Assembly (NCBI GenBank): GCA_047921395.1 | Contig: JBLRWH010000006.1 | Span: 3,967 to 67,966 of the forward strand | Direction: 5' to 3' | DNA from: XN24 sp047921395 | Lineage (GTDB): Bacteria; Pseudomonadota; Gammaproteobacteria; Steroidobacterales; XN24 | DNA: 64,000 bases | Part shown: positions 1 through 9,277 of the stretch, piece by piece | How the letters are laid out: each line of letters opens with the position of its first letter | Numbering within the stretch: the first letter of the stretch is position 1 | Translations under genes and position numbers: made by a program | The notes under the pieces: model-generated | What the model saw: only the letters and a program-made list of their open reading frames with translations | Told to the model about the DNA's origin: nothing | The model's database searches: none

Positions 1-1
1 C

Positions 2-658
2 GACGGCGGCTTCGAACACGTCATCGTCGCCACCGGCGTGGTCCCGCGCCAGCCACCGATCCCGGGCCTGGAGCTGCCCTCGGTGATGTCCTATATCGAC
101 GTCCTGCTCGGGCGGCGCGAGGTCGGCCGCAAGGTGGCGATCATCGGTGCCGGAGGGATCGGCTTCGACGTCGCGACCTTCCTCGCCCACGGGCGCGAGG
201 ACGGCGACCCGGTCGCCGGCTACAACCAGGAATGGGGCATCGATGCCCAGCTGTCGGCGCGGGCCGGCGTCGAAGGAGTCGAGCCGCATCCCGCGTCCTC
301 GGGGCGTGAGATCTGGCTGTTACAGCGCAAGACCGGCAAGCCGGGTCGCGGGCTCGGCAAGACCACGGGCTGGGCCCATCGGCTCGGCCTGCAGCGTCGC
401 GGCGTCAACATGCTTGCCGGGGTGAAATACCTCGGCGTCGAGCCGGGTGGGCTGCGCATTGAGATCGACGGGGCCGAGCGCCTGCTCGAAGTCGACAATG
501 TGATCATATGTGCCGGGCAGGAACCGCTGAAGGGACTGGCTGAGGAGCTCGGCAGCAGCGGCGTCGCAGTGAGCCTCGTCGGCGGGGCACTCGAGGCGGC
601 CGAGCTCGACGCCAAGCGTGCCATTGACCAGGCGACACGGCTCGCCGCGAGCCTGTGA
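2..658 (+). CDS. fadH: 2,4-dienoyl-CoA reductase (NADPH), C-terminal part
   Basis: This gene runs in from the left edge, and about 218 C-terminal residues are present. The visible part holds the second dinucleotide-binding region (IIGAGGIGFDVATF), the FadH-type continuation, and a C-terminus of the kind LDAKRAIDQATRLA. In the family, this FMN/FAD/4Fe-4S enzyme reduces 2,4-dienoyl-CoA so that unsaturated fatty acids can enter beta-oxidation. The FMN barrel and Fe-S cysteines would lie upstream of the window. The TGA stop overlaps the GTG start of the next gene (GTGA), so the two are probably cotranslated. The family call is firm; the truncation is only the window edge. Confidence 0.88.
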   Translation, partial: DGGFEHVIVATGVVPRQPPIPGLELPSVMSYIDVLLGRREVGRKVAIIGAGGIGFDVATFLAHGREDGDPVAGYNQEWGIDAQLSARAGVEGVEPHPASSGREIWLLQRKTGKPGRGLGKTTGWAHRLGLQRRGVNMLAGVKYLGVEPGGLRIEIDGAERLLEVDNVIICAGQEPLKGLAEELGSSGVAVSLVGGALEAAELDAKRAIDQATRLAASL

Positions 659-1395
659 GTTCGCCGGCCGACCAGCTGGCGCTGTTCGGCAGCGCGGAGG
701 CCGTGGTGGTGCGACGGAGCGCCCGCGCCCGCAGGCTCGCGCTGCGGGTCTTCCCTCACGGGGTCGTCGAGGTCGTTGCACCGCTGCGCGCCGGCCAGCG
801 CAGCATCGAACAGTTCGTCCATAGCCATGCCGGCTGGATCGCGAAGACGCGTGGGCATTTTCGCTCCCTCCAGGGTGACGCCGGTTTCGCCCCGCCGCTG
901 GAGATCCGGCTCGCGGCCCTCGACGAGCGCTGGCAGGTGGAATACTCGCCAGGCAAGGGGCGTCTCGAGGCATCCCCAGGGCCCGGCGGCGGCCGGCTGA
1001 TCCTGGCCGGCCCCGAGGAGGCGCAGTGGCGCCGGGACCGGCTGAGGAAATGGCTGATGGGGCGGGCGCGCGACAGCCTGCTGCCCTGGCTCGCGACGGT
1101 CGCTGCCGAGGCGGGCCTCGAGTACGGCGGCGCCACGGTGCGGCGGCAGCGGTCACGGTGGGGCAGCTGCTCCGCGCGCCGGACGATCAGCCTGAACTGC
1201 GCCCTGCTGTTCCTCGAGCCGGCGCTGGTGCGGCACCTGTTCCTGCATGAACTCGCGCACACGCGGCACATGAATCATTCAAAGTCTTTCTGGCGCTTCG
1301 TCGCCACCCTGCAGCCGGACTACGAATCGCTCGAGGCCCGGCTGCGCGACGCGTGGCACGCGGTTCCGGCCTGGGTCAGTTACGACGACGTCTAG
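655..1395 (+). CDS. YgjP/DUF45-type M48-like metallopeptidase
   Basis: This is a 246-residue protein. The zinc signature HELAHTRHMNHS starts near residue 198. The two histidines and the glutamate of HExxH, followed by the N-H-S-x-x-F-W continuation, are typical of the YgjP-like (DUF45, COG1451) family. The N-terminal half carries the basic SARARRLALRVFPHG segment and the region around RSRWGSCSARRTISLN that precedes the metal site in this family. The start is the GTG overlapping the fadH stop. Substrates of this family are not well defined. The gene ends 18 bases before the convergent minus-strand operon. Confidence 0.85.
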   Translation: MSSPADQLALFGSAEAVVVRRSARARRLALRVFPHGVVEVVAPLRAGQRSIEQFVHSHAGWIAKTRGHFRSLQGDAGFAPPLEIRLAALDERWQVEYSPGKGRLEASPGPGGGRLILAGPEEAQWRRDRLRKWLMGRARDSLLPWLATVAAEAGLEYGGATVRRQRSRWGSCSARRTISLNCALLFLEPALVRHLFLHELAHTRHMNHSKSFWRFVATLQPDYESLEARLRDAWHAVPAWVSYDDV

Positions 1396-1413
1396 CCTGG
1401 AACGAGGTGCGCT

Positions 1414-3156
1414 CTACGCCTGTGTCCGGCGCCAACGATGGCGCCGCTCCAACCACCATGGGAGGCCCGCGGTAATCAGCCAGCCGATAAAGAACGGCCA
1501 CGGCGAACCCGGCACGGCTGCGCGCTTCGCCGCCGCACTTGCGTAAGGCTGCGCCTCGAGCAGCCTGGTATCCGCCTGCTGCTGCGCCGCCTCGAGCCCC
1601 GGACTGGTGCCGTCGCCACGGACATGGAAATCCACCACGTCGTCCCCCTGCACGAGCGCATGCCAGCCGGACTGCGCAGGCCAGTAGCCCGCACAGCCAT
1701 CCTCGCGCACCACCAGCGCGACGGCTTGCCCCGACGGACCACGCACCCGGGCATCCGGAGACAGTCCGCACAGCACGCGTCGCCGGTGGACGCCGGCATC
1801 CTTGCCCGGATCGGGTGCCGCCGATTCTCGGGCGCGGCCCAGCGTTCCCACGACGTCACCCCAGAGCGTGGCATAGGCAGCCTCTTCACCACCGAGCGCC
1901 AGGCGATAGCTGTCATCCAGCCACCAGAGGGCGATCCGGCCACGGTGCGTGCTGCGCCATAGCGCCAGCGGCTCACCGGTCGCGCTGCGCAGCAGGACGG
2001 CGCCGTCCACCGCCGAGACTGACACGGGGCGTCGCGTCAGGGTGACCGCACCGTTTGCGGCACGACTGGCGTCCGTCCCTTGCGAAAGGCTCGTGCTCAG
2101 CGCGTCGAGCTGAGTGTGCTCGACCAGGAATCCCAACTCGGCCAATGAAGCCCGGTCGGCCTCGTCGAGTGCGTCACCAATGCGCAGCATGACCCCGAGT
2201 CCTTCCCGAGCTGCATCCCGGATCAGCGCGCGCTGCCCGCCATCCAGCGCCCGCCAGACTCGCTCATCGAGCAACAGCAGGTCGGTGTCACGCAGCGTGG
2301 CGGCATCGACCGTCGGCTCGGTGCCAAGACTCACGCCACGAGTGAGGCGGATGCGCGTCTCGAGGTCGATGCCCGCATCGACCGCCCAGCGGCGCAGGAA
2401 ACGCAGCTCCGCGCTCGGTGCCCCGGCCAGCAGCAACACCCGCGGTCGCGCTCCCGGCACGGCCGCAACCGGCAGCGTGGCGCGCTCGATCTCGCGGCCG
2501 CCGACTTCGAACACGCGCAGTTCGAACTCGACCGGGCCCGGGGCGCGAGCGAGGACCGGTAACTCGAAGCCACCGCTATCGTCCAGCAGCGCCTGCCCGA
2601 CGCGCACGCCGGCCGGATCGCGCAGCTCGACGCGGCCGCCGGGAAGGGCCGTGACGCGGCCCCGCAAGCTCCAGCGCGTGCCGGCGGTAATGCGCCCGGG
2701 CAAGTGGACTTCGGTCAGTCCGGCGGGTGGCGGCGTGGGCTGGAAACGCACCCCAAAGCCGCGGGCCGCATCGAGATCACGCGGCGTCAATCCTGCGCCC
2801 CGGATCTCCAACCGGGTGGCCTCCGGATGGCGGCGCGACGCGGTGGCCAGGTCGGGAGCGGGCTCACCCACCTGGCCGAGGAACTCCGGCAGCGCGACGA
2901 CGGTACCTCGCGTCCCGCGGCCGTCGGCGCCAGCGGTCAGCACGGTCAACACGCCGTCATCACGCGTGGTCTCGGGGGGCAGCAGCGTCCAGTACAAGAA
3001 CAGGGCGGCACAGCACTGCAGCGCCGCGATCAGGGCCGCGCGACTCGGCGGGAGCAATCCCGCGTGGGCCCGCAGGCCGAGCCGGACGGTGGCGGCCAGC
3101 GCCCCCACGGCCAGTAACGCAGCCAGCAGGGCCGCCACCGGAAGGCCGGCGTTCAT
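1414..3156 (-). CDS. Membrane protein with amidotransferase-like lumenal domain, last gene of the MoxR operon
   Basis: This is a 580-residue protein that I cannot assign to a characterised function. Two membrane segments lie near residues 5-27 and 38-58, a large extracytoplasmic region follows, and one membrane segment sits near the C-terminus (FFIGWLITAGLPWWLE) before a basic tail. The middle contains a beta-sandwich-like stretch, then a segment (RPRVLLLAGAPSAELRFLRRW) resembling the class I glutamine-amidotransferase-like fold often found in large proteins of MoxR/BatA operons. Its ATG overlaps the stop of the upstream gene (ATGA), so it is the promoter-distal member of that operon. It is likely part of the same envelope complex (inference from context). 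Confidence 0.6.
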   Translation of the reverse strand: MNAGLPVAALLAALLAVGALAATVRLGLRAHAGLLPPSRAALIAALQCCAALFLYWTLLPPETTRDDGVLTVLTAGADGRGTRGTVVALPEFLGQVGEPAPDLATASRRHPEATRLEIRGAGLTPRDLDAARGFGVRFQPTPPPAGLTEVHLPGRITAGTRWSLRGRVTALPGGRVELRDPAGVRVGQALLDDSGGFELPVLARAPGPVEFELRVFEVGGREIERATLPVAAVPGARPRVLLLAGAPSAELRFLRRWAVDAGIDLETRIRLTRGVSLGTEPTVDAATLRDTDLLLLDERVWRALDGGQRALIRDAAREGLGVMLRIGDALDEADRASLAELGFLVEHTQLDALSTSLSQGTDASRAANGAVTLTRRPVSVSAVDGAVLLRSATGEPLALWRSTHRGRIALWWLDDSYRLALGGEEAAYATLWGDVVGTLGRARESAAPDPGKDAGVHRRRVLCGLSPDARVRGPSGQAVALVVREDGCAGYWPAQSGWHALVQGDDVVDFHVRGDGTSPGLEAAQQQADTRLLEAQPYASAAAKRAAVPGSPWPFFIGWLITAGLPWWLERRHRWRRTQA

Positions 3157-5393
3157 GGATCCGCTCCCGTGGCCAGGGCCTCGAAGTAACGAGCGCCGGC
3201 CGCATCGACCTGGCTACGCCGCAACACTCCGGCTGCGGGCACTGGCAATGCTTGCCACAACGCGCTGCGCAGCCGTACGCGACATGCGTCGCAGGCCGGG
3301 TCGCGCTGGAGCGTGTCGATTGCGGTGATCAACCCAAGCGGATCTTCCACGGACACAGGGTTGGCCAGGATCCAGCGGGTGGCCGCGTCGAACAGTGCAT
3401 GCGCCTCGGTGTTGACGGCCCGGTCACCCAAGGCGCGCCAGAGGGCCGGCAACGGCCCGGCCGCGTCGGCCGCCGGCGCCAGCGGATCGCGGCGATCGGT
3501 GACATCGTCGATCTTTCCGGTCAAGCGCCGCGACTCCTCGATGGGTGGCAGTTCGAGGCCGACGCGGGCCAGGTAGATCCGGTCCGCACGCTGCACCTCC
3601 TTGATCAGTGCCAGCGCGCGATGCTCGTGGGGCAGGGCGGACGCCGGCTCGCCCACGCGCAGGTAGCCCTCTGCGTCCCACATGGCGCGCAGGGCGCCGC
3701 GCAGCACCTCGCGAGTCTCCGGATCCAGGAGCGTGGCAGCCTCCGGGATGTCATGGACATGACCGTACAGGGCCAACTCGTCACCGGCCTTGCCGAAGCC
3801 TTCTGCCGGACCGTCGGCCTCGCCAACCGCGCCATGATCGGCCTGATGATCGTGCTCCGTGTCTGCACCGTCATCGTCGTGTCGATCGGGGTGCACTGCC
3901 TCGTCGGCGAACAAGGGATTTGGCGCCGGCCCTTGCCGCGTCGCGGGTGGCGGAGTCGCGGGATGGTCATGCTCGTCATGCTCCGCGCCGAGCTCCCCGC
4001 TCTCCGCTTCCTCGCCCATGAACTGCCCGTAACGCAGCCGGAGCGCCTGCTGGTCGACGCCGATGGCGTTGGCACGTGCCACGAACTCAGCCTTCGGCAG
4101 GCTGGGGGCATCGGCAAGCAGCTGCTCGGTGTCGATGATGATCTGCCGCTGGCTGCGAAAGTAGGCGGGCAGGGTGCGTTGCATCAGGCCATCGAAGCCT
4201 TCGACGTTGCCCATCGCGGGCGGCGGCCAGCGCAGCACGACGCTGGCGCTGCGCGAAGCCTGCGGCCCGGGGGCCTTGTTGTCCACGACCTCGAGTTGCA
4301 CGACCAGGTCGTCTCCGGGCCCAATGCCGAGCGCTTCGAGGTCCAGCACTGACACATAGCGGCGCTGGAGCACATCGCCTTCTCCCTCGACATCGCGCCG
4401 GACCTGCGTGAAATCAACCAGCTCACCGCTGCCCTGGGCCAACGTCAACAGCAGCTGGGAAGCACCGAGCCCGTAATCGTCAAGCGCCTCGAAAATCACG
4501 GTCCACTCACGCTGCCCGGGCTCGGCGAACACCACATTCTGCTCCGGCTCCAGCACGGCCACCCGGGGTGGCTGGTCCGTGACGGCGTCGAGCCGGTGCA
4601 GGCGGGGATCGACCGGTGGCGCGCCCGCCACGATAACGCGGTAAAGCAGCGAGGCCTCCAGCACGTGTTCGGCGAGCCAGTCGGCGTCCTCGCGCCGTAA
4701 CGGAATGCGGCGGCCGTCATGCGTGGCGAGATACGCCGCCTCGGGCTGTGGCTCGAAGCGGAGCCGCCACGCCAGTCGCGAGCCGGCCGGGGCGCTCGTA
4801 TCGAGCCGATCCTCGCGGCGCATCGCCAGGCCGGTGTAGGCGGGCGGCATGACCTCGAGCGCCCTGGCGGTGATGCCCGTCTCGGTGCCGGCTTGCGGCG
4901 AACCCGGCGCCGCCGGGCCGCGAGCGGGTCCGTCACCGGTGGTCGGGCCGTGCCACGCCAGGCCGAGTGCCGCGATGGCCACGGCAGCCAGCGATGCTGC
5001 GGCGATGCTGCCCGCCGGCCATGCCGGGCGCACGTCCGGCATGGTTCCGGTCGCCAGTCGTGCGGCTACGCGGGCGCTTTGCAGCCGCTCCAGGGGATTT
5101 AACTCGCCGCCCTGGACGAGCAGGGCAGTGCTGTCCTCGAGTGCCGGTTCGAGCGCGTCCAGGCGGCGGGTGGCCCAGCGCAGATCGATCCGGCGCGCGA
5201 CGTGGAGCAGGCGCCACAGCAGGCCGGCCATGAGCGCCAGCGCAATCCCTGTCGCCATGGCCGGTCCCGACCAGCGCAAGGTCGCGAACACGATCGCCAT
5301 CCCCGGCGGCGTCGCGCGCAGCATTTCCGCGGCGAGCGCACGCCGGCGCGCGGCGCGCTGCAGCGCCGTCAGGCGGGCGAGGCCGGCGTTCAT
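3153..5393 (-). CDS. Large DUF4175-like membrane protein with His/Asp-rich linker
   Basis: This protein has about 746 residues. Two membrane segments lie near residues 25-60 and about 130-150. A long extracytoplasmic region follows, with DYGLGASQLLLTL and VVDNKAPGPQ segments like those of DUF4175-type proteins. Near residues 470-530 is a low-complexity stretch very rich in His, Asp and Pro (EHDEHDHPATPP and more) that could bind metal or be a flexible linker. The ATG at 5393 overlaps the upstream stop as ATGA and was chosen for that reason; an in-frame ATG at 5402 is the alternative. The function is unknown; operon position suggests a partner of the BatA-like and DUF58 proteins. Confidence 0.6.
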   Translation of the reverse strand: MNAGLARLTALQRAARRRALAAEMLRATPPGMAIVFATLRWSGPAMATGIALALMAGLLWRLLHVARRIDLRWATRRLDALEPALEDSTALLVQGGELNPLERLQSARVAARLATGTMPDVRPAWPAGSIAAASLAAVAIAALGLAWHGPTTGDGPARGPAAPGSPQAGTETGITARALEVMPPAYTGLAMRREDRLDTSAPAGSRLAWRLRFEPQPEAAYLATHDGRRIPLRREDADWLAEHVLEASLLYRVIVAGAPPVDPRLHRLDAVTDQPPRVAVLEPEQNVVFAEPGQREWTVIFEALDDYGLGASQLLLTLAQGSGELVDFTQVRRDVEGEGDVLQRRYVSVLDLEALGIGPGDDLVVQLEVVDNKAPGPQASRSASVVLRWPPPAMGNVEGFDGLMQRTLPAYFRSQRQIIIDTEQLLADAPSLPKAEFVARANAIGVDQQALRLRYGQFMGEEAESGELGAEHDEHDHPATPPPATRQGPAPNPLFADEAVHPDRHDDDGADTEHDHQADHGAVGEADGPAEGFGKAGDELALYGHVHDIPEAATLLDPETREVLRGALRAMWDAEGYLRVGEPASALPHEHRALALIKEVQRADRIYLARVGLELPPIEESRRLTGKIDDVTDRRDPLAPAADAAGPLPALWRALGDRAVNTEAHALFDAATRWILANPVSVEDPLGLITAIDTLQRDPACDACRVRLRSALWQALPVPAAGVLRRSQVDAAGARYFEALATGADP

Positions 5394-6556
5394 GCCGTCC
5401 ATCGGCGGGTCGCGGTCGCAAGCCAGCGTTCCCGCAACAGCAACAGCGCGATCAGCAGCGCCAGCCAGGGTTGCAGCGACCGCGCGGCCAGGCTGGACCG
5501 GCCATCCGAATCGACTGGCGAGCGGAGCGGCCGCTGCGCTTCCGCGGGCGCTGATACCGGCGCAGGACCGGGCTGCAGCAGGGCGCGCAGGACCGCCGGA
5601 AAGTCCGGCTCAAGCAATTGCGGGAGCGTGTCTGGACGCAACGGCTGCTGCAGGCGGATGAGGCGTCCGGCGCCGAGCGGCCGAGCAGTCGCCAGGACCG
5701 AGCCATCGGCGGCCCGCCACAGGGCCACCGCCGTTTCTTCCGGCCCGTCCGTGAGCACCGCGGGAGGCTCCACGACCAGCGTGCGTCCGGCTTCGGTCCA
5801 CTCGCGCACCGCCTCGGGGACGTTGCCGGGCTGCAACCAGAACAGCGTGTCGATCTCCGGCCCGGGAACCCGCAGTGCTGCGGCGACATCGGGAGCGACG
5901 GCATCTCTGTCCCGCAAGCGCCAGGCCGCGACCACCGCACGCAGGTAACCCGCCACCGCGCCGCGTTCGTCCGCATGCCGCAGCGCCAGCCGCGGGGCCG
6001 GCATGCGGGTGCCCGCCGGCACGGATGCGGTCACCGGTACCGTGCGCCAGTCGACGTCCCGCCCGAGACTGACGCGCTCGCCGTCGAGTCCGTGCAGGAC
6101 GGATGGCGCGATCACGACCAGTGGCGTACTGGAGGGCAGCAGGGCATCCAGCTCGCGTAACAGGCTGGAGACCGGCTGCTGCGCCGATACGGATGCTCCC
6201 AGGGCTGGGAATCCGGGCGCCAGCCAGCGCCATTCCGCTTCCTCGGGCAGGGGCTGTACTTCGGCCGGGTCGGCGCCCGGCACCACGACCACCCATGGCC
6301 GGGACTCGGGCGTGGGCCGGACCACGGGTTCCGCAAGGAAGAGCGCCACCAGGCCGAGGAGCAGCAGGCGGAGCATGAGCAGCCGCCGTTCCTCCAGCAC
6401 CACGCGGCGCGCGGGGCGATGTCGCGAGCGAATCCAGCGCAACGCGGCAAAGTCCAGCGGGCGCTGCTCGGCCCGCCGCGCGAGGTGGAGCAACAGCGGG
6501 ATGCCGAGTGCCGCCAGGGCCGCCAAGGCACCCGGGAACAACAGGGCGAAGGTCAT
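5390..6556 (-). CDS. BatA-domain membrane protein
   Basis: This is a 388-residue protein. The N-terminus (LLFPGALAALAALGIPLLLHL, then an RRAEQRPLDFAALRWI-type stretch) matches the aerotolerance BatA/BatB N-terminal double-transmembrane domain. A second hydrophobic helix (RLLLLGLVALFLAEPVV) completes the hairpin. A third membrane segment lies near the C-terminus (PWLALLIALLLL). The region between looks like a degenerate von Willebrand A-type or amidotransferase-like fold without an obvious MIDAS motif. Its ATG overlaps the DUF58 gene stop (ATGA), and its own stop overlaps the next ATG. The role is inferred to be assembly or scaffolding together with MoxR. Confidence 0.72.
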   Translation of the reverse strand: MTFALLFPGALAALAALGIPLLLHLARRAEQRPLDFAALRWIRSRHRPARRVVLEERRLLMLRLLLLGLVALFLAEPVVRPTPESRPWVVVVPGADPAEVQPLPEEAEWRWLAPGFPALGASVSAQQPVSSLLRELDALLPSSTPLVVIAPSVLHGLDGERVSLGRDVDWRTVPVTASVPAGTRMPAPRLALRHADERGAVAGYLRAVVAAWRLRDRDAVAPDVAAALRVPGPEIDTLFWLQPGNVPEAVREWTEAGRTLVVEPPAVLTDGPEETAVALWRAADGSVLATARPLGAGRLIRLQQPLRPDTLPQLLEPDFPAVLRALLQPGPAPVSAPAEAQRPLRSPVDSDGRSSLAARSLQPWLALLIALLLLRERWLATATRRWTA

Positions 6557-7455
6557 GCGCCCGAGCGCCTTGGCGCAGGGAACAGGCGTCGCAGCGGCGT
6601 ATCCAGGGGTTCGTCGAGCACATGCGTGGCATGGCCGATCCCCGCGGCGGCCAGGCGCGCCGCCAATTGCAGCCGCGCGATACGGAAGTCCTCGAGAAAT
6701 CCCGCGCGCGCCGCGGCCGCGTCGGTCAAAAGCTCGGCGCCGCTCTCGACATCCCGGAACCGGTAGCCCCCCGTGAATGGGAAATCGCGTTCCTCGGCGG
6801 TCAGGATCTGCACGCTGGACACGTCTCGCCCCGCCGCGGCCAGTCGTTCCAGCAGGGCCACGCCGGCCGCCTCGAAGTGGTCGCCCAACATGAGCAGCAG
6901 GTCACCTGCACCGACCCGTTCCCACAGGGGGCGCAACCCGGCCTCGTCGGGCCATGGGCCGCCCGCCTGCAGGCGATGCAGTGCAAGGTGGCAGCGGTCA
7001 CGCTGGCGCAAGCCGCTGCCGGCGGGCACGATTTCCAGCCGGCCCGCGGCGACCGTCGCCAGGCCGAAGCGATCGCCTTGCCGCAGCGCCAGCGCGACGC
7101 AGGCGGCCGCCAGCGCGCGCGCCGCGTCGAGCCGGGTCCAGCGCGGCCGCGCGGCATCCGACTGCTCCATAGACGCGGACGCGTCCACCAAGAGCCAGAG
7201 CGTCAGCGGACTTTCACGCTCCGCCTCTCGCACGAAGTAACGGTCCGAGCGCGCGTACAGCTTCCAGTCGATACGGCGCAGGTCGTCGCCGGGTTCATAG
7301 GTGCGGTACTCGGAGAACTCCAGGCCCTCGCCGCGGCTGCGGCTGGGGTGCTGCCCGATGCCCCGCGCCCGTGCGGGCCTGCGCGACGCCAGGCGCAGCC
7401 CCGGCAGCGCCTCACGTAACTCGGGCGGCATGAAGCGGGCGCCAACATCGCTCAT
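6553..7455 (-). CDS. DUF58-domain (vWA-like) protein
   Basis: This is a 300-residue protein. The DUF58 signature is clear: an R-x-G-E-G-L-E-F-S-E-Y-R-x-Y-x-x-G-D-D-x-R-x-I-D-W-type segment, followed by RSDRYFVREAERE. A vWA-like DASASM motif (LLVDASASMEQ) follows, consistent with a metal-ion-dependent adhesion site. The ATG at 7455 lies 16 bases after the moxR stop and starts MSDVGARFMPPELR; the in-frame sequence upstream overlaps moxR and looks non-coding. DUF58 proteins are the usual partners of MoxR ATPases, which are thought to act as chaperones inserting or maturing envelope or metalloenzyme targets. Confidence 0.85.
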   Translation of the reverse strand: MSDVGARFMPPELREALPGLRLASRRPARARGIGQHPSRSRGEGLEFSEYRTYEPGDDLRRIDWKLYARSDRYFVREAERESPLTLWLLVDASASMEQSDAARPRWTRLDAARALAAACVALALRQGDRFGLATVAAGRLEIVPAGSGLRQRDRCHLALHRLQAGGPWPDEAGLRPLWERVGAGDLLLMLGDHFEAAGVALLERLAAAGRDVSSVQILTAEERDFPFTGGYRFRDVESGAELLTDAAAARAGFLEDFRIARLQLAARLAAAGIGHATHVLDEPLDTPLRRLFPAPRRSGA

Positions 7456-7471
7456 GGCCAGCGATCCGGCC

Positions 7472-8476
7472 TCAGGCCGGAAACGGCACGGCGCGCAGCA
7501 GCGCCTCGACGACGTCATCCGGCGACTTCTGCTCCGCCTCCGCCGTGAACGACAGCAACAGGCGATGCCGCAGCACCGGCCCGGCAAGCACCATCACGTC
7601 CTCGCGCGTGGCCGCAAACCGGCCGCGCAGCAGGGCACGTGCACGCGAGGCGAGCACGAGCGACTGCCCTGCACGCGGCCCCGCGCCCCACGTGACCCAT
7701 TGCCGGACCGCATCCGGGGCGCCGGACTGCGGGCGCGTGGCCCGGACCAGGCGGGTGATCCACGCCAGCAGGTCTTCGCCCACGTGCACCTCGCGCGTCA
7801 GCCGCTGCAGCGCCAACACCTCCGCGGCATCCATCACTTCCGGCACCGGGGTCTCCCGGCTGCCGGTGGTCTGCTCGATGATGGCGCGTTCCTCGGCCTC
7901 GCTCGGGTAGGAGACGCGCACGTGGAGCAGGAAGCGATCGAGCTGGGCCTCGGGGAGCGGATAGGTGCCGGCCTGCTCGATGGGGTTCTGCGTGGCGAGC
8001 ACGAAGAACGGCTCGGGCAGGGGATGCGTCTCGCCGGCATAGCTGACGGTGTGTTCCTGCATGGCTTCCAGCAGCGCGGCCTGGGTCTTGGGCGGGGTGC
8101 GATTGAGCTCGTCGGCCAGCAGCAGGTTGGTGAACACCGGCCCACGCTGGAACTTGAACACGCGCCTGCCGGTGCCGTGATCCTCCTCAAGAATCTCCGT
8201 GCCGATGATGTCCGACGGCATCAGGTCCGGCGTGAACTGGATGCGGCGAAACTCCAGCGCCAGCGCCTGGCCGAGCGAGCGGACCAGCAATGTCTTGCCG
8301 AGTCCGGGCACGCCCTCGAGCAGGCAATGCCCGCCCGCCAGGAGGCCGATGAGCAACTGCTCCACCACCTCGTCCTGGCCCACGACGGCCCGTGCAATGG
8401 CCTGCCTGAGGTCGGCGAGGCGCAGGAGGCGGGCCTGGACGTCGGCTTCGGTCGGGAATCTGGGCATGTCGATCAT
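7472..8476 (-). CDS. MoxR-family AAA+ ATPase
   Basis: This protein has about 334 residues. Walker A is EGVPGLGKTLLV, Walker B and nearby residues are LLADELNRTPPKTQAALLEAMQE, and sensor 1 is FVLATQNP, followed by IEQAGTYPLPEAQLDRFLLH. These are hallmarks of MoxR/RavA-type AAA+ ATPases. The start at 8476 (MIDMPRF) is preferred over in-frame sequence that runs back into the DUF4159 gene; an ATG at 8467 is also possible, and neither has a strong ribosome-binding site. The gene is followed directly by DUF58, the classic MoxR partner. It probably remodels or matures an extracytoplasmic complex built from the downstream membrane proteins (inference). Confidence 0.92.
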   Translation of the reverse strand: MIDMPRFPTEADVQARLLRLADLRQAIARAVVGQDEVVEQLLIGLLAGGHCLLEGVPGLGKTLLVRSLGQALALEFRRIQFTPDLMPSDIIGTEILEEDHGTGRRVFKFQRGPVFTNLLLADELNRTPPKTQAALLEAMQEHTVSYAGETHPLPEPFFVLATQNPIEQAGTYPLPEAQLDRFLLHVRVSYPSEAEERAIIEQTTGSRETPVPEVMDAAEVLALQRLTREVHVGEDLLAWITRLVRATRPQSGAPDAVRQWVTWGAGPRAGQSLVLASRARALLRGRFAATREDVMVLAGPVLRHRLLLSFTAEAEQKSPDDVVEALLRAVPFPA

Positions 8477-8502
8477 GGAGTGTCCACTGGCAGGGCGGAG
8501 TA

Positions 8503-9228
8503 TTAAGCGTTGAGGGCGTACATCACGATGTTGACGGCGAAGCGGGTGTTGTCCTCGGCCAGGAAGCGCTTGTTGCGCCAGTCGTAGTCCCATTCGCAGC
8601 CGTAGTCCTTGTTGCTGTAGAGCACGCTCAGGCGGCCATCGACATGGATGCCCTTGAGATAGTCGTGCACCAGGTCGTCGCCCCAGCCGTTGAGCTCGAA
8701 GCTCGTCGTCGGCGGGCCGTCGAACTCGAAGAAGCTCGAATACAGCGGGTGGTCGTTGGGCAGCCGGGCCAGCGCATCCTCGCCGAAGATCTCGGCCATC
8801 TGGGCCTCGAAGGACTTCGCAAACAGCCCGTCGATGTCATGGTTGCAGTCGTCCACGAATACGAAGCCGCCACGCCGTACATAGCGCTGGAAGTTACGCC
8901 GCTCGTCGGCATTGAACTGCACCAGCTTGTGCCCCGCCAGATAGCAGAAGGGCGCCGACAACATCGCCGGGTCGGCCAATGCCACCACGTGTTCCCGAGG
9001 ATCGACCCGCAGCGTCGTGTGGTCGATTAGCGAAGTGATCATGTTGGACGGCATGCGCTGGTCCACCTCCCAGTTCCCCGACTCGTACATCAGCCGGGTG
9101 AAATGGAAATCGAACGCCGGATCGGGCTGCTGGCTCCGGGCCGCGAGCGGGGCCAGCGCGAACCCGGCGATTCCCTGGGCCAGCAGGCGGAGGGCGCGAC
9201 GACGAGCAGGGGAGCCTGGCGCTTTCAT
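8503..9228 (-). CDS. DUF4159 protein with Tat-type signal
   Basis: This is a 241-residue protein. The N-terminus has an arginine cluster (ARRRALRLLAQG) followed by a hydrophobic stretch and an A-x-A-type end (LAPLAARSQQ), which suggests Tat or Sec export. The mature part has the DUF4159 pattern: NFQRYVRRGGFVFVDDCNH, then ELNGWGDDLVHDYLKGIHVDGR and SNKDYGCEWDYDWRNKRFLAEDN. DUF4159 resembles a glutamine-amidotransferase-like fold and often accompanies MoxR/BatA operons. It lies 26 bases upstream of moxR, on the same strand. The biochemical role is unknown. Confidence 0.75.
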   Translation of the reverse strand: MKAPGSPARRRALRLLAQGIAGFALAPLAARSQQPDPAFDFHFTRLMYESGNWEVDQRMPSNMITSLIDHTTLRVDPREHVVALADPAMLSAPFCYLAGHKLVQFNADERRNFQRYVRRGGFVFVDDCNHDIDGLFAKSFEAQMAEIFGEDALARLPNDHPLYSSFFEFDGPPTTSFELNGWGDDLVHDYLKGIHVDGRLSVLYSNKDYGCEWDYDWRNKRFLAEDNTRFAVNIVMYALNA

Positions 9229-9277
9229 TCGCGGATGCCGGCCGTCCCGGCACGCTGTCGTGGCGGCCGGATTTTCC

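Noticed and set aside
2727..4352. Open frame of about 540 codons on the plus strand opposite the two large membrane protein genes
   Set aside because: It runs across the junction of two well-supported minus-strand genes and shows no family motifs or start signal.
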